Shown: piece by piece, positions 45,287 to 57,996 of the stretch | Layout of the letters: each line of letters opens with the position of its first letter | How positions within the stretch are numbered: position 1 is the stretch's first letter | Assembly: GCF_040026395.1 (NCBI RefSeq) | Contig: NZ_CP157278.1 | Location: forward strand, 2,542,001 to 2,606,000 | Length of the DNA: 64,000 nucleotides | Origin: Pedobacter lusitanus | GTDB lineage: Bacteria > Bacteroidota > Bacteroidia > Sphingobacteriales > Sphingobacteriaceae | Direction of reading: 5' to 3' | Notes under the pieces: generated by a model | The model's input: only the letters and a program-made list of their open reading frames with translations | What the model was told of the DNA's origin: nothing | The model's database searches: none | Made by a program: the position numbers and the translations under genes

Positions 45287-46315
45287 TTAGAGTTTTATAG
45301 GTTTTGATGCAATAATCTGTGTGGTTATATTCTCTACTGCCTGAGCAACTCCTTCTTCTGCTTTAGGATTCTTTAATAAGATGTTTGCGTTATCATACCA
45401 GAAGTAATGTCCATCTACAGCGCTGGGATAATTCACGCTCAGTTTCCCTGTTATCGCCATTGGCACTTTATAGGATACCTTAGATTGTTTTTTCTTAGTC
45501 AGGACAGTAATAATCACCTTTGAGTTTCCAGGCACGTCAGCTGTATAGGCACTCTTTATGGTTTTAGTGTTGGATGACTCCGTACCATCAGTTGTAGCAC
45601 CACCAATCATAATTTCAGTGCTCACCTCTCCTTCGGCAACAAAAGGAATTCCAATTTTGCCCTTAGCACCAAGTTTAAAGGAACCTGTCACTTGTCTTGC
45701 CCAGCTGGTTTTATAGCCCGACTGATAAGTATAATCTACTGTAATTTTAGCACTGGTCTCTGCATTATTAATTGCTTCTGTAGTGTATACTTCATCCGGA
45801 TATTCAATGCCTTTGGCATCAACAGTTACTATTGGCGATCCGGTCGTCACATAAGCCTGTATACTACCATTGGCTACATCTGATGACACAACTCCCCCTT
45901 CGATATACTGACTTCTGCTGAGTACTATACCATCAGGTCTGACGCCATTCCGGCGGAACAAATCTTTCAAAATTATTCTGCCGGCATCATTATCCGGGTT
46001 ATATCCTAATTGTCTTAAATGATCTAGAGTCAAAGGGATATTGTTATCTTGTTGTACAGCAGAAGCTGCACCTGATTTCAATGCAGCTCCGGATGCTGAT
46101 ACAGGTTCAGGCTTAAACTCCTGAACAAGCTGCCATCCGTTTTTAAGCATCTCTTCTACATTATTATACCCCATTTCTTTCAACGTAGTACTTTTCATGT
46201 TGCCGGTGGCAGCGTTTCCAGTACCTTGTTTAGTGGTTAAACTATCTTCATTTTTTTTACTGCATCCCGCGATAAAAAATACGGTTAATGCAATCATTGC
46301 AGCGGCTATTTTCAT
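45287..46315 (-). CDS. Lipoprotein with an aerolysin-like (ETX/MTX2-type) region
   Basis: This protein of about 342 residues has a lipoprotein signal (MIALTVFFIAGCSKK, Cys18). The start at 46315 is preferred because AGGAG stands about 8 bases upstream; an in-frame ATG at 46333 is possible. The N-terminal half contains a helical motif about a Gly-rich 'order in the line' (LKEMGYNNVEEMLKNGWQL). From about 180 the sequence is Thr/Ser/Val-rich with KGKIGIPFVAEGEVSTEI and VPGNSKVIITVL, a pattern I associate with aerolysin-type pore formers. Toxicity is not established. Confidence 0.65.
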   Translation of the reverse strand: MKIAAAMIALTVFFIAGCSKKNEDSLTTKQGTGNAATGNMKSTTLKEMGYNNVEEMLKNGWQLVQEFKPEPVSASGAALKSGAASAVQQDNNIPLTLDHLRQLGYNPDNDAGRIILKDLFRRNGVRPDGIVLSRSQYIEGGVVSSDVANGSIQAYVTTGSPIVTVDAKGIEYPDEVYTTEAINNAETSAKITVDYTYQSGYKTSWARQVTGSFKLGAKGKIGIPFVAEGEVSTEIMIGGATTDGTESSNTKTIKSAYTADVPGNSKVIITVLTKKKQSKVSYKVPMAITGKLSVNYPSAVDGHYFWYDNANILLKNPKAEEGVAQAVENITTQIIASKPIKL

Positions 46316-46440
46316 TTTGTTTCTCCTAATCATATAGTTATATATCCAGTCTAATATAGAATAAACTCAAAGCTATACGCTTAATTAATTATTAAAAACA
46401 ATAAACAAAAGTTACAATAAGCTACACTTTATATACCAAA

Positions 46441-46499
46441 ATCTTATTATACAGAAAAGGCCCGGATAAGTTATCCGGGCCTTTTCTGTATAATAAGAT
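46441..46499. terminator. Terminator as a 59-bp perfect palindrome
   Basis: Arms 46441-46469 and 46471-46499 are exact complements over 29 bases around a single central G. The core GGCCCGGATAA / TTATCCGGGCC is flanked by AAAA and TTTT, so it can stop transcription on either strand. It separates the desaturase gene from the lipoprotein gene. Confidence 0.85.
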
Positions 46500-46523
46500 C
46501 TGTGGTTAGCAGTTAATACTTTT

Positions 46524-47504
46524 TTATGCATGTATCCAGCTAAATTTATAATCCATAACAGGAGTTTTCATTCTTTCTGCAACACGTAACAAACGGCTTG
46601 GCAGAGCCATGATATAATCACGTGCTTTTTCACCGGCTTCATTAAGATCCTGCATACTTTCAATTTTCCATTCTACAATAAGCTGTTGCATGATCTCTAC
46701 ATAATCAATTGCAGTATACACACCTAAACGTTGTGCAGCATCAGTAAAATGGCCAAAAGTCTGTCCCATCTTTAAGCCCATTTCTCTCAGGAAGTGAGCT
46801 GGCATAACTATCTTCATACGCATCATATCTTCGAAAGCAATCATAGCTTCACTAGGATCGACCTCAAAGATTTTAGACATAAAGTCTTTATAAGCCTTTG
46901 CATGTCTCGCTTCATCGGAAGCAATTACACCACAAATTTTTGATAGTAATGTATCTCCGTCTTTCTTAGCCAGAGAAGCTACTCTGCGGTGAGATACATT
47001 GGTTGCCAGTTCCTGGAAACTCGTATAAATAAAGTTACGGTAAGGATCATGACCGGTACCAATATCAAAACCATCAGCAATAAGATATTGTGTGGAGATT
47101 TCCATTTGACGCATATCAACACGTCCTGATAAATAAAGGTATCTGTTTAACAAATCTCCATGTCTGTTTTCTTCAGCAGTCCAGTGGCGTACCCACTTCA
47201 TCCAGCCACCCTGTTCATTTCTGGAAACGCCATCAACCATGGATAACCATGATTCGTATGTTGGCAATGCCTCTTCTGTAATAGTATCGCCAATTAGTAC
47301 AGCAACCAGATCGTACGAAAGGTCATTTGCAGTTTCGCGAAGAGATTTTATATCTTGAATAAAAGTATCACTGGTAGAAACAGGCAAAAAATCAGTCGGC
47401 TGCCAATTAGTATCAATCGGTTTCAGGTAAGTACCCATCATATCAAGCATATACTGCTCAATGTGAAGCATTACTTCCCGTCTTTTTTCAGCAAAAAAAC
47501 TCAT
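46524..47504 (-). CDS. Acyl-ACP desaturase (ferritin-like di-iron)
   Basis: This 326-residue soluble desaturase inserts a double bond in acyl-ACP. Both di-iron ligand motifs are visible: EENRH (Glu112 to His115) and DEARH near 197-201. Flanking sequence (GGWMKWVRHWTA, FIYTSFQELATNVSHRR) is typical. It would make monounsaturated fatty acids, and the window also holds fabI and plsY for lipid synthesis. A promoter box lies 25 bases upstream. Confidence 0.93.
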   Translation of the reverse strand: MSFFAEKRREVMLHIEQYMLDMMGTYLKPIDTNWQPTDFLPVSTSDTFIQDIKSLRETANDLSYDLVAVLIGDTITEEALPTYESWLSMVDGVSRNEQGGWMKWVRHWTAEENRHGDLLNRYLYLSGRVDMRQMEISTQYLIADGFDIGTGHDPYRNFIYTSFQELATNVSHRRVASLAKKDGDTLLSKICGVIASDEARHAKAYKDFMSKIFEVDPSEAMIAFEDMMRMKIVMPAHFLREMGLKMGQTFGHFTDAAQRLGVYTAIDYVEIMQQLIVEWKIESMQDLNEAGEKARDYIMALPSRLLRVAERMKTPVMDYKFSWIHA

Positions 47505-47528
47505 TATATGTGTGTTTTAGTTTAACAC

Positions 47529-47536
47529 CAAAGATA
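47529..47536 (-). promoter_or_regulatory. -7 box of the desaturase gene
   Basis: On the minus strand TATCTTTG matches TAnnTTTG and stands 24 bases before the ATG. No clear -33 TTG is seen. Confidence 0.5.
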
Positions 47537-47760
47537 ACCAAAATTATTTCATAATGCCTTTCTGGCAGCACTTAATAGCAGATTAAGCTAAAAAATGTTT
47601 ATCTGTGAAGACAAACTCTAAAAGAATTTTATACATCTGTATGTAGAACGTTTGAAAATAGAAAATTGTTGTAAATTTTAGCGATAATAAATCATAAGAA
47701 TCAGCACTGATTCCATGAGAAGGAGATTATAAAAGCATACAAACCGGATGGTCTATAAAC

Positions 47761-47788
47761 AAGAAAAGCCTGTAGTTTCCTACAAGCT
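47761..47788 (-). terminator. Terminator of the rRNA operon
   Basis: A 9-bp stem (47767-47775 / 47780-47788, one G-U) with a TTTC/GAAA loop is followed on the minus strand by TTTTCTT. It lies just after the 5S gene. Confidence 0.8.
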
Positions 47789-47798
47789 TTCTTTAAGA

Positions 47799-47909
<111 letters not shown>

Positions 47910-48051
47910 ATGTCTTTATCAATTGTTATTGATCAGTATTTTATTTGTTTTTCTCCAAATAACCTTTACAGTTATCCTGTTTCCAGCTCAGAGACAAACG
48001 ATGACATATTATTGAAAGAAGTTAGTTATGAAGAACAAACAACAGTTTATT

Positions 48052-50931
<2,880 letters not shown>

Positions 50932-51161
50932 TCTCTCCATAGCCTTTTGCGCCTATGGAAATGCTTTTTTTGATGGTTATTAACCCTACGGATTGTATCA
51001 GTGCAAGCACCTTTACCTTCCTTCAAGCTAACAACGTCTCTATTGTTGTTTGCTCTTCTTTATTAACTTCTTCCAATATGTCAAAGAACTTTATTGTCCC
51101 AGATATTTGTATTTCTACTCGTATCCTATTTCCTGTACCTTTTATCTTAAGTACGGGCCAA

Positions 51162-51238
51162 TGGTGGAGAATAACGGAGTCGAACCGTTGACCTCCTGCG
51201 TGCAAGGCAGGCGCTCTAGCCAGCTGAGCTAATCCCCC
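51162..51238 (-). tRNA. tRNA-Ala (TGC)
   Basis: The cloverleaf reads GGGGGATTAGCTCAG at the 5' end, anticodon TGC in CTTGCACGC, T arm GGTTCGACTCC, and discriminator A73 at 51165. The CCA end is encoded (51162-51164). It lies in the 16S-23S spacer. Confidence 0.96.
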
Positions 51239-51253
51239 TTAGAATTATAACTG

Positions 51254-51328
51254 TAGTCCCGAGCAGATTTGAACTGCTGACCCCTACATTATCAGTGTAG
51301 TGCTCTAACCAAACTGAGCTACGGGACT
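51254..51328 (-). tRNA. tRNA-Ile (GAT)
   Basis: The acceptor stem AGTCCCG (51328 downward) pairs with CGGGACT. The anticodon is GAT in CTGATAATG and the T arm holds AGTTCAAATCT. The discriminator A73 is at 51254 and is followed by CAG, so CCA is not encoded, unlike the adjacent tRNA-Ala. Confidence 0.95.
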
Positions 51329-51466
51329 AAATTGTCTTTACTGCAGTAGGTGAACACTTATTCGATGTTTCATCCTATGGGTTTTTCTTTTGAGATTTGT
51401 TGTCATTTACTTATACCAATTGATCAATCGGTATATCATTTACGCAGCGAGTAATCTACCTTTCTC

Positions 51467-52991
<1,525 letters not shown>

Positions 52992-53319
52992 AAAATGTGT
53001 TGTTTGAACGCTGACCATTCTTAACTTGTATTAATAATAGTCTTTATTCTTATTTGTCTGTCAGAATAGACTTAAAAAACTCGCGCGGTTCATGTACTTT
53101 GAACTTGTACGTGTTTACCTCGCTACGTTTGTAAATGACATCTCTTTAATGAACTTCTCGACTTAACCTCCCGGCAGTCTATATATGTTGCAATGCTAAT
53201 CTTTCTAATCCCTCAAGTCTTAATGTTCTTAAGGTCTTTTCCAGCTTCTCATCGTTTCAATCTTGTTGTTATTGCTTTGTCAACATCCGTTGTAAAGCTT
53301 CCCGTTTTTGTTGGGACTG

Positions 53320-53349
53320 CAAAGGTAGAAATCTTTTTTAATTTGTCAA
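53320..53349 (-). promoter_or_regulatory. rRNA operon promoter, proximal
   Basis: On the minus strand TTGACA (53344-53349) precedes TACCTTTG (53320-53327), with 19 bases between TTG and TA. This is an exact match to the Bacteroidota consensus and lies about 330 bases upstream of 16S. Confidence 0.9.
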
Positions 53350-53463
53350 GCTTTTTATTTTTTATTTTTGAAGTTTTTTATTCCTTCTTCAAACTCAACC
53401 AATCTCTGTTTTTGCACCCTCTCCATATCCTTTTCACTGTTTCCCTTCCTCCGAAGCGGGATG

Positions 53464-53493
53464 CAAAAGTAGGAAAATTATGCCGCTATCCAA
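53464..53493 (-). promoter_or_regulatory. rRNA operon promoter, distal
   Basis: On the minus strand TTG (53491-53493) precedes TACTTTTG (53464-53471) with exactly 19 bases between. With the proximal site it forms a tandem promoter about 144 bases apart. Confidence 0.85.
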
Positions 53494-53804
53494 ACATTAA
53501 CACACTATTAATTGTATCATTCCTTTAACTACATGATTATCAACCCAAAATACCGTAAACTATTTTCAGCAGCAGCAGCAGAGCGATCAGCTTTCCTTCA
53601 ATGAAGCCTTAATAGTGCAGTATTTAACAACAGCATGAAGTCCAATTACACCGATTAACAGCAGCATCAGCCCGGTTAACTAAGCAATCGCAGCTCTCAA
53701 ATCGCACAATTACATCACATAGACCTGCCCTTTCACCTCTCATCACCACAATTTCAACATTCAATCTCAACTGATCCCGGGACAACTTCGATATGACAGG
53801 GCTT

Positions 53805-53877
53805 GTGGTACGGGTTGAACTAGCCTTGAAGTAGCCCAGGCCAGTTCAACCCCAGTTCAAGGCTACTTCAATACCAC
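53805..53877. repeat. Multi-arm palindromic element A
   Basis: Three complementary pairs are nested or alternative: GTGGTA (53805-53810) with TACCAC (53872-53877); GGGTTGAAC (53812-53820) with its complement (53844-53852); TTGAAGTAGCC (53826-53836) with 53861-53871. The last two pairs overlap in order, so they would form a pseudoknot or two exclusive folds. Confidence 0.75.
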
Positions 53878-54039
53878 TTCAACAGGCCACACAACACCTA
53901 CCCAACCCAAACAATACAATCTAATACCGGTCATGATATATATACTCCAGCCAGATGACCATTTCTTTATAGCACACATCTAACAGATTTGTTCAATGCA
54001 CACAGATAACAACAAGTCAGCTCACGGCCCAATAAGACT

Positions 54040-54098
54040 TCCGGGTTGGTATAGGGTTGGTATACCCCAGGGGTATACCAACCCTATACCAACCCGGA
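54040..54098. repeat. Perfect palindrome with 29-bp arms and tandem GGGTTGGTATA units
   Basis: Arms 54040-54068 and 54070-54098 are exact complements around a single A. Each arm contains two tandem copies of the 11-mer GGGTTGGTATA (or its complement) ending in CCCC. It has no T run, so it does not look like a terminator. Confidence 0.9.
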
Positions 54099-54459
54099 CC
54101 ACAAACACCCTTCACACTTTCCTCCTTTAAGAGTTACATAACTTAATCTGCATACACTATATATACTATATAAAAACAGCTGACTCCCTTTCACCCAAAC
54201 AAAATTACCCATCTTAGGGCCGGCAATACCTTATAAATTAAGAACGCCCAATAAAATTTCAGATCCCCTTCTACAGGATAAATAAACCCGCGGAACCAGA
54301 TCTATAGCCAAATTAAATCCCCAAAAACAGCCATTTCACGCTTTATTTCGGCTATTAGTCACACAGGCTTACTGTATCCGGAGAATTTATTTGTTAAAAT
54401 ATGTTAACAGCTTGACTTATAAAAAGGCTTTATCTAGCTTAGCGGTCGATTATTTTTAA

Positions 54460-54490
54460 TTGACGTTATCGTATTATTAACTTATCTTTG
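54460..54490 (+). promoter_or_regulatory. Promoter of the bamD operon, apparently leaderless
   Basis: TTGACG (TTG at 54460-54462) is followed after 20 bases by TATCTTTG (54483-54490), a full consensus match. The bamD ATG is only 4 bases after the box, so transcription should begin at or next to the start codon. Confidence 0.85.
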
Positions 54491-54494
54491 CACA

Positions 54495-55418
54495 ATGTTT
54501 AAAATTAAACACGTTTTTATACTAAGTTTTACCGTTATTGCCCTGAGTATTGCAGGTTGCAAAAGCCGTTTTGAAAAAATCAGGCTGAGCAATGATGTAG
54601 CCAAAAAATACCAGGAGGCAATAAAACTATATAACAAGAAGGATTATTCAAAAGCCCTTATCTTATTTGAAGATCTTTCTCAGAAATATAGAGGAAGAAC
54701 TGAAGCAGAGGATTTGAATTACTACTACGCTTATACCTTATACAGACTAAAGGATTATACAACTGCCCGTTATCAGTTCAAATACTTCGCGGATACATAT
54801 CCAACAAGTAAAAATGCTGAAGAATGCAGATATATGGGTGCTTACTGCTATTACCTGGATTCTCCTGAATACACATTAGAACAGGAAAACACATATAAAG
54901 CAATCGATGCCCTGCAATTGTTCATCAACTTATATCCTAAGAGTGAGCGTGTTGCTCAGGCAAGTCAGTATATTACTGATCTGCGTGCAAAACTTGAGTT
55001 AAAAGCTTATACCAATGCAAGACTATATTATGATTTGGGTGGATACGATTTATCTTACTACAAATCATCTGTTATTGCGCTGAAAAATGCAGAAATCGAT
55101 TTCCCGGATATTAAATATGTAGAAGAAATGGACCTGCTGATTGTTAAATCACAGTATTCATATGCTAAAAACAGTTATGCATTCCGTCAGGAAGACAGAT
55201 ATAACGAGGCAATTGGTTATGCAAATGAATTTATTGAAGCTCATCCTGAAAGCAAGTATATTCCAGAAGTGAAAACACTGAAAACGAATAGCGAAGACGG
55301 AATAGCGAGTGCAAAACAATTGATGGCACAGGATGCCAAATTAACTGCAAAATATAAAGCATTAATGGAAAAAGATGCGAAAAAAGATACTACCACGATT
55401 AAAACCCCCAAGCCATAA
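54495..55418 (+). CDS. bamD: Outer-membrane assembly lipoprotein BamD
   Basis: This 307-residue lipoprotein (signal to Cys22, VIALSIAGCKS) has TPR-like helical repeats (AIKLYNKKDYSKALILFEDL, DYTTARYQFKYFADTYP, AIDALQLFINLYPKSERV). It matches BamD of the BAM complex, which inserts beta-barrels in the outer membrane. It is the first gene of bamD-rpoZ-coaBC-DUF4835. A strong promoter abuts its start codon. Confidence 0.92.
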   Translation: MFKIKHVFILSFTVIALSIAGCKSRFEKIRLSNDVAKKYQEAIKLYNKKDYSKALILFEDLSQKYRGRTEAEDLNYYYAYTLYRLKDYTTARYQFKYFADTYPTSKNAEECRYMGAYCYYLDSPEYTLEQENTYKAIDALQLFINLYPKSERVAQASQYITDLRAKLELKAYTNARLYYDLGGYDLSYYKSSVIALKNAEIDFPDIKYVEEMDLLIVKSQYSYAKNSYAFRQEDRYNEAIGYANEFIEAHPESKYIPEVKTLKTNSEDGIASAKQLMAQDAKLTAKYKALMEKDAKKDTTTIKTPKP

Positions 55419-55744
55419 TGAATACGAATAAACCCGCAATACCAAATACTACGGTAACAAGAAATGTAAATGATTTAGATCAGAAGACCAACAACATTTA
55501 TGAGTCTTTAGTGATTATTTCTAAAAGGGCTAATCAGATTTCAAATAACATGAAAGAGGAGTTACATGGCAAATTAGCTGAGTTTGCTTCTTCTAATGAT
55601 AACCTGGAAGAGATTTTCGAAAACAGGGAACAAATTGAAATCAGCAAGCACTATGAGCGCATGCCAAAGCCAAGCCTTATTGCGATTGATGAATTTCTGA
55701 ATGATAAAATTTACCACAGAAATCCATCTAAAGATTCACAATAA
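55418..55744 (+). CDS. rpoZ: RNA polymerase omega subunit, Bacteroidota type
   Basis: This 108-residue protein contains the omega core (NIYESLVIISKRANQISNNM) and a C-terminal tail (KPSLIAIDEFLNDKIYHR). It assists assembly of RNA polymerase. Its ATG overlaps the bamD stop codon, so translation is coupled. Position before coaBC is the usual bacterial gene order for rpoZ. Confidence 0.88.
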   Translation: MNTNKPAIPNTTVTRNVNDLDQKTNNIYESLVIISKRANQISNNMKEELHGKLAEFASSNDNLEEIFENREQIEISKHYERMPKPSLIAIDEFLNDKIYHRNPSKDSQ

Positions 55745-55790
55745 ATTTTGCATAGGTATTAAATCGCATAAACATTTGCATTAATAAACC

Positions 55791-56990
55791 ATGCTCAGAA
55801 ATAAAAATATCATCCTTGGCGTTTGCGGCAGTATTGCAGCATATAAGTCAGCAGTACTAGTCAGATTACTGATTAAAGCTGGTGCAAACGTCAGGGTAAT
55901 TCTTACTGCAGATGCGGCAAATTTCATTACACCGCTCACACTTGCCACCCTATCAAAAAATCCTGTTTACACCAGATACTTCGAAGAGGAAACCGGAGTA
56001 TGGAGTAATCATGTCGAATTAGGACTGTGGGCAGATTATATGGTCATCGCCCCTGCCAGTGCAAATACAATTGGTAAAATGGCCAATGGTCTTTGTGATA
56101 ACCTGCTTAGTGCCGTCTATCTTTCTGCAAAATGTCCTGTCTTTTATGCTCCGGCAATGGATCTGGATATGTGGAGACATGAAAGTACAAAAGTCAATAT
56201 AGAAAAGCTGCAAAGTTTCGCTAATACGATTATCGCCCCAAATAGCGGCGAGCTTGCCAGTGGTTTATATGGCGAAGGAAGAATGGCAGAACCAGAAGAA
56301 ATTGTTGCCTTCCTTACTGACACAATCAAAAAAGATCTCCCCCTGTCAGGTATAAAAGTGATGGTAACTGCCGGCCCTACTTACGAACCGATAGACCCTG
56401 TACGTTTTATAGGAAATCACTCTTCGGGAAAAATGGGTTTCGCCCTTGCCGATGAAATGGCGCGTTTAGGTGCAGAGGTAACTTTGATCAGCGGACCAAC
56501 CGCAGAAAAAAGTTTACAACATGTAAACAGAATCAATGTAACTACCGCAGCCGAAATGCTCGAAGCCTGTAAAAGTAATTTTCAGGATAGTGCTATCACT
56601 GTAATGAGTGCAGCAGTGGCCGATTATACCCCTGTTCATGTAGCTTCACAAAAAATCAAAAAAGCGACTGAAGAATTCAGTATCGAACTGAAAAAGACTA
56701 TCGATATTCTGGCCACCTTAGGTCAGACCAAAACAAAAGATCAGATTCTTGTCGGTTTTGCACTGGAGACCAATAATGAAGAGGAACATGCAAAAGCCAA
56801 GCTGGTCAAAAAGAATCTTGATCTGATTATTCTCAATTCTCTGAATGATCCGGGTGCAGGCTTTCAAAAAGATACCAACAAAATTACTATCTTTAATCAG
56901 TGCTTAGAAAAGACGGTATATACAGTAAAATCAAAAACTGAAGTTGCCAAAGATATTTGCACTGAAATATTAAAGCTGCGCCAGGCATGA
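55791..56990 (+). CDS. coaBC: Bifunctional CoaBC: phosphopantothenoylcysteine synthetase/decarboxylase
   Basis: This 399-residue flavoprotein carries out two steps of coenzyme A synthesis. The N-terminal decarboxylase (about 1-185) has GVCGSIAAYKSAVLVRLL, APASANTIGKMANGLCDNL and APAMDLDMW. The C-terminal synthetase (about 186-399) has TAGPTYEPIDPVRFIGNHSS, GKMG and AAVADYTP. It overlaps the next gene by 4 bases (ATGA). Confidence 0.96.
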   Translation: MLRNKNIILGVCGSIAAYKSAVLVRLLIKAGANVRVILTADAANFITPLTLATLSKNPVYTRYFEEETGVWSNHVELGLWADYMVIAPASANTIGKMANGLCDNLLSAVYLSAKCPVFYAPAMDLDMWRHESTKVNIEKLQSFANTIIAPNSGELASGLYGEGRMAEPEEIVAFLTDTIKKDLPLSGIKVMVTAGPTYEPIDPVRFIGNHSSGKMGFALADEMARLGAEVTLISGPTAEKSLQHVNRINVTTAAEMLEACKSNFQDSAITVMSAAVADYTPVHVASQKIKKATEEFSIELKKTIDILATLGQTKTKDQILVGFALETNNEEEHAKAKLVKKNLDLIILNSLNDPGAGFQKDTNKITIFNQCLEKTVYTVKSKTEVAKDICTEILKLRQA

Positions 56991-57889
56991 AAAAAATCAC
57001 TTCTCTAGTTTTCGCTTCACTCTTCTTTTTCTTAACTGGTTCTGGCCAGGAGTTAAATACAAGGGTAACGGTCACAGCTCCTACTGTGCCAAACATGAAT
57101 AAGAAGAACATAGAGCTGATTCAGAATACTGTCCGTGATTTTCTCAATAACAATAAATGGAGTAACGAAACTTATCAGCCTCAGGAAAGAATTGAAAGTA
57201 ATCTTGTGATTACGATCAGTGCCTGGGACGGAAGTTCTTCTTATAAAGCAGATGCGCAGATACAAACCAGCAGACCTATATTTGGCACCTCCTATAATAG
57301 CACTCTGCTCAATCTGAGTGATAAAAATTTCGATTTCAACTATAATGAAGGCGAACCTGTAAATTTCTCTGATCAGAATTTTTTGAGTAACCTGAGTTCA
57401 TTACTCTCCTACTATGCCTATACAATCATCGGATTAGATAAAGATAGTTTCAGCAAACTGGGTGGAACACCCTACTATCTGAAAGCGCAGAATATTCTGA
57501 ATGTTGCACAGGTCTCAGGAAACAGTGGCTGGAAAGCTTATGATGGTCTGCGTAACAGATACTGGTTAAATCAAAATCTGCTGGACAAAAGTTTTGAAGA
57601 TCTGAGAATATTCATCTATAACTATCATACCAATACACTTGACCGTATCCAGGAAAACCCAACAAAAGGCTGTCAGATGCTAATGGGATTTTTACCCGAC
57701 CTGAAGCAAATGGATAAGCAGAAACTGGGTTCAATTTTCCCTAACGTATACCTTGCCACCAAAGCAGAGGAAATGGTCAATATCCTGACCACAGGAAATA
57801 CCCAGGACAAAATACAGGCTTATAATCTGCTTAGTGAGATTGACCCGGCTAATATCAGCAAATACGAAATTCTGAAAAAGGGTCTCTAG
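56987..57889 (+). CDS. DUF4835 (PorD-type) exported protein
   Basis: This 300-residue protein has a signal peptide (LVFASLFFFLTGSGQ) and matches DUF4835 as I recall it, a Bacteroidota family sometimes named PorD and linked to type IX secretion. Segments such as FLSNLSSLLSYYAYTIIGLD and GWKAYDGLRNRYWL are typical. Its start overlaps coaBC. The secretion role is knowledge of the family and not visible here. Confidence 0.8.
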   Translation: MKKITSLVFASLFFFLTGSGQELNTRVTVTAPTVPNMNKKNIELIQNTVRDFLNNNKWSNETYQPQERIESNLVITISAWDGSSSYKADAQIQTSRPIFGTSYNSTLLNLSDKNFDFNYNEGEPVNFSDQNFLSNLSSLLSYYAYTIIGLDKDSFSKLGGTPYYLKAQNILNVAQVSGNSGWKAYDGLRNRYWLNQNLLDKSFEDLRIFIYNYHTNTLDRIQENPTKGCQMLMGFLPDLKQMDKQKLGSIFPNVYLATKAEEMVNILTTGNTQDKIQAYNLLSEIDPANISKYEILKKGL

Positions 57890-57947
57890 CTATTTAAAAA
57901 ACAATCCTCCTACGCTGATTTATTTTTCTAAAAATATATTTTGGATA

Positions 57948-57988
57948 TACGAATATATTCGTACATTAGTAATACGAAACAATTCGTA
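57948..57988 (+). promoter_or_regulatory. Two BlaI-type operators before blaI
   Basis: TACGAATATATTCGTA (57948-57963) is a perfect 16-bp palindrome, and TACGAAACAATTCGTA (57973-57988) has the same TACGAA-N4-TTCGTA arms. They are spaced 25 bases start to start and end 8 bases before the blaI ATG. They are very likely the repressor's own binding sites. Confidence 0.85.
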
Positions 57989-57996
57989 AATGAAAT

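Larger units (their letters stand above)
53494..54459. other. Gene-less region between the rRNA promoters and bamD
   Basis: Nearly 1 kb without a convincing gene. It holds two palindromic elements (53805-53877 and 54040-54098). A possible 26-codon hydrophobic frame on the minus strand (53587-53667) lacks support. The rest is AT-rich and featureless to me. Confidence 0.65.

Noticed and set aside
53193..53528. Plus-strand 111-codon frame over the rRNA promoters
   Set aside because: It covers both tandem promoters on the other strand and has biased Phe/Ser composition with no domain.
53587..53667. Minus-strand 26-codon hydrophobic frame (MLLLIGVIGLHAVVKY)
   Set aside because: It could be a small membrane peptide or gene remnant, but there is no ribosome site, promoter or homology that I can point to.
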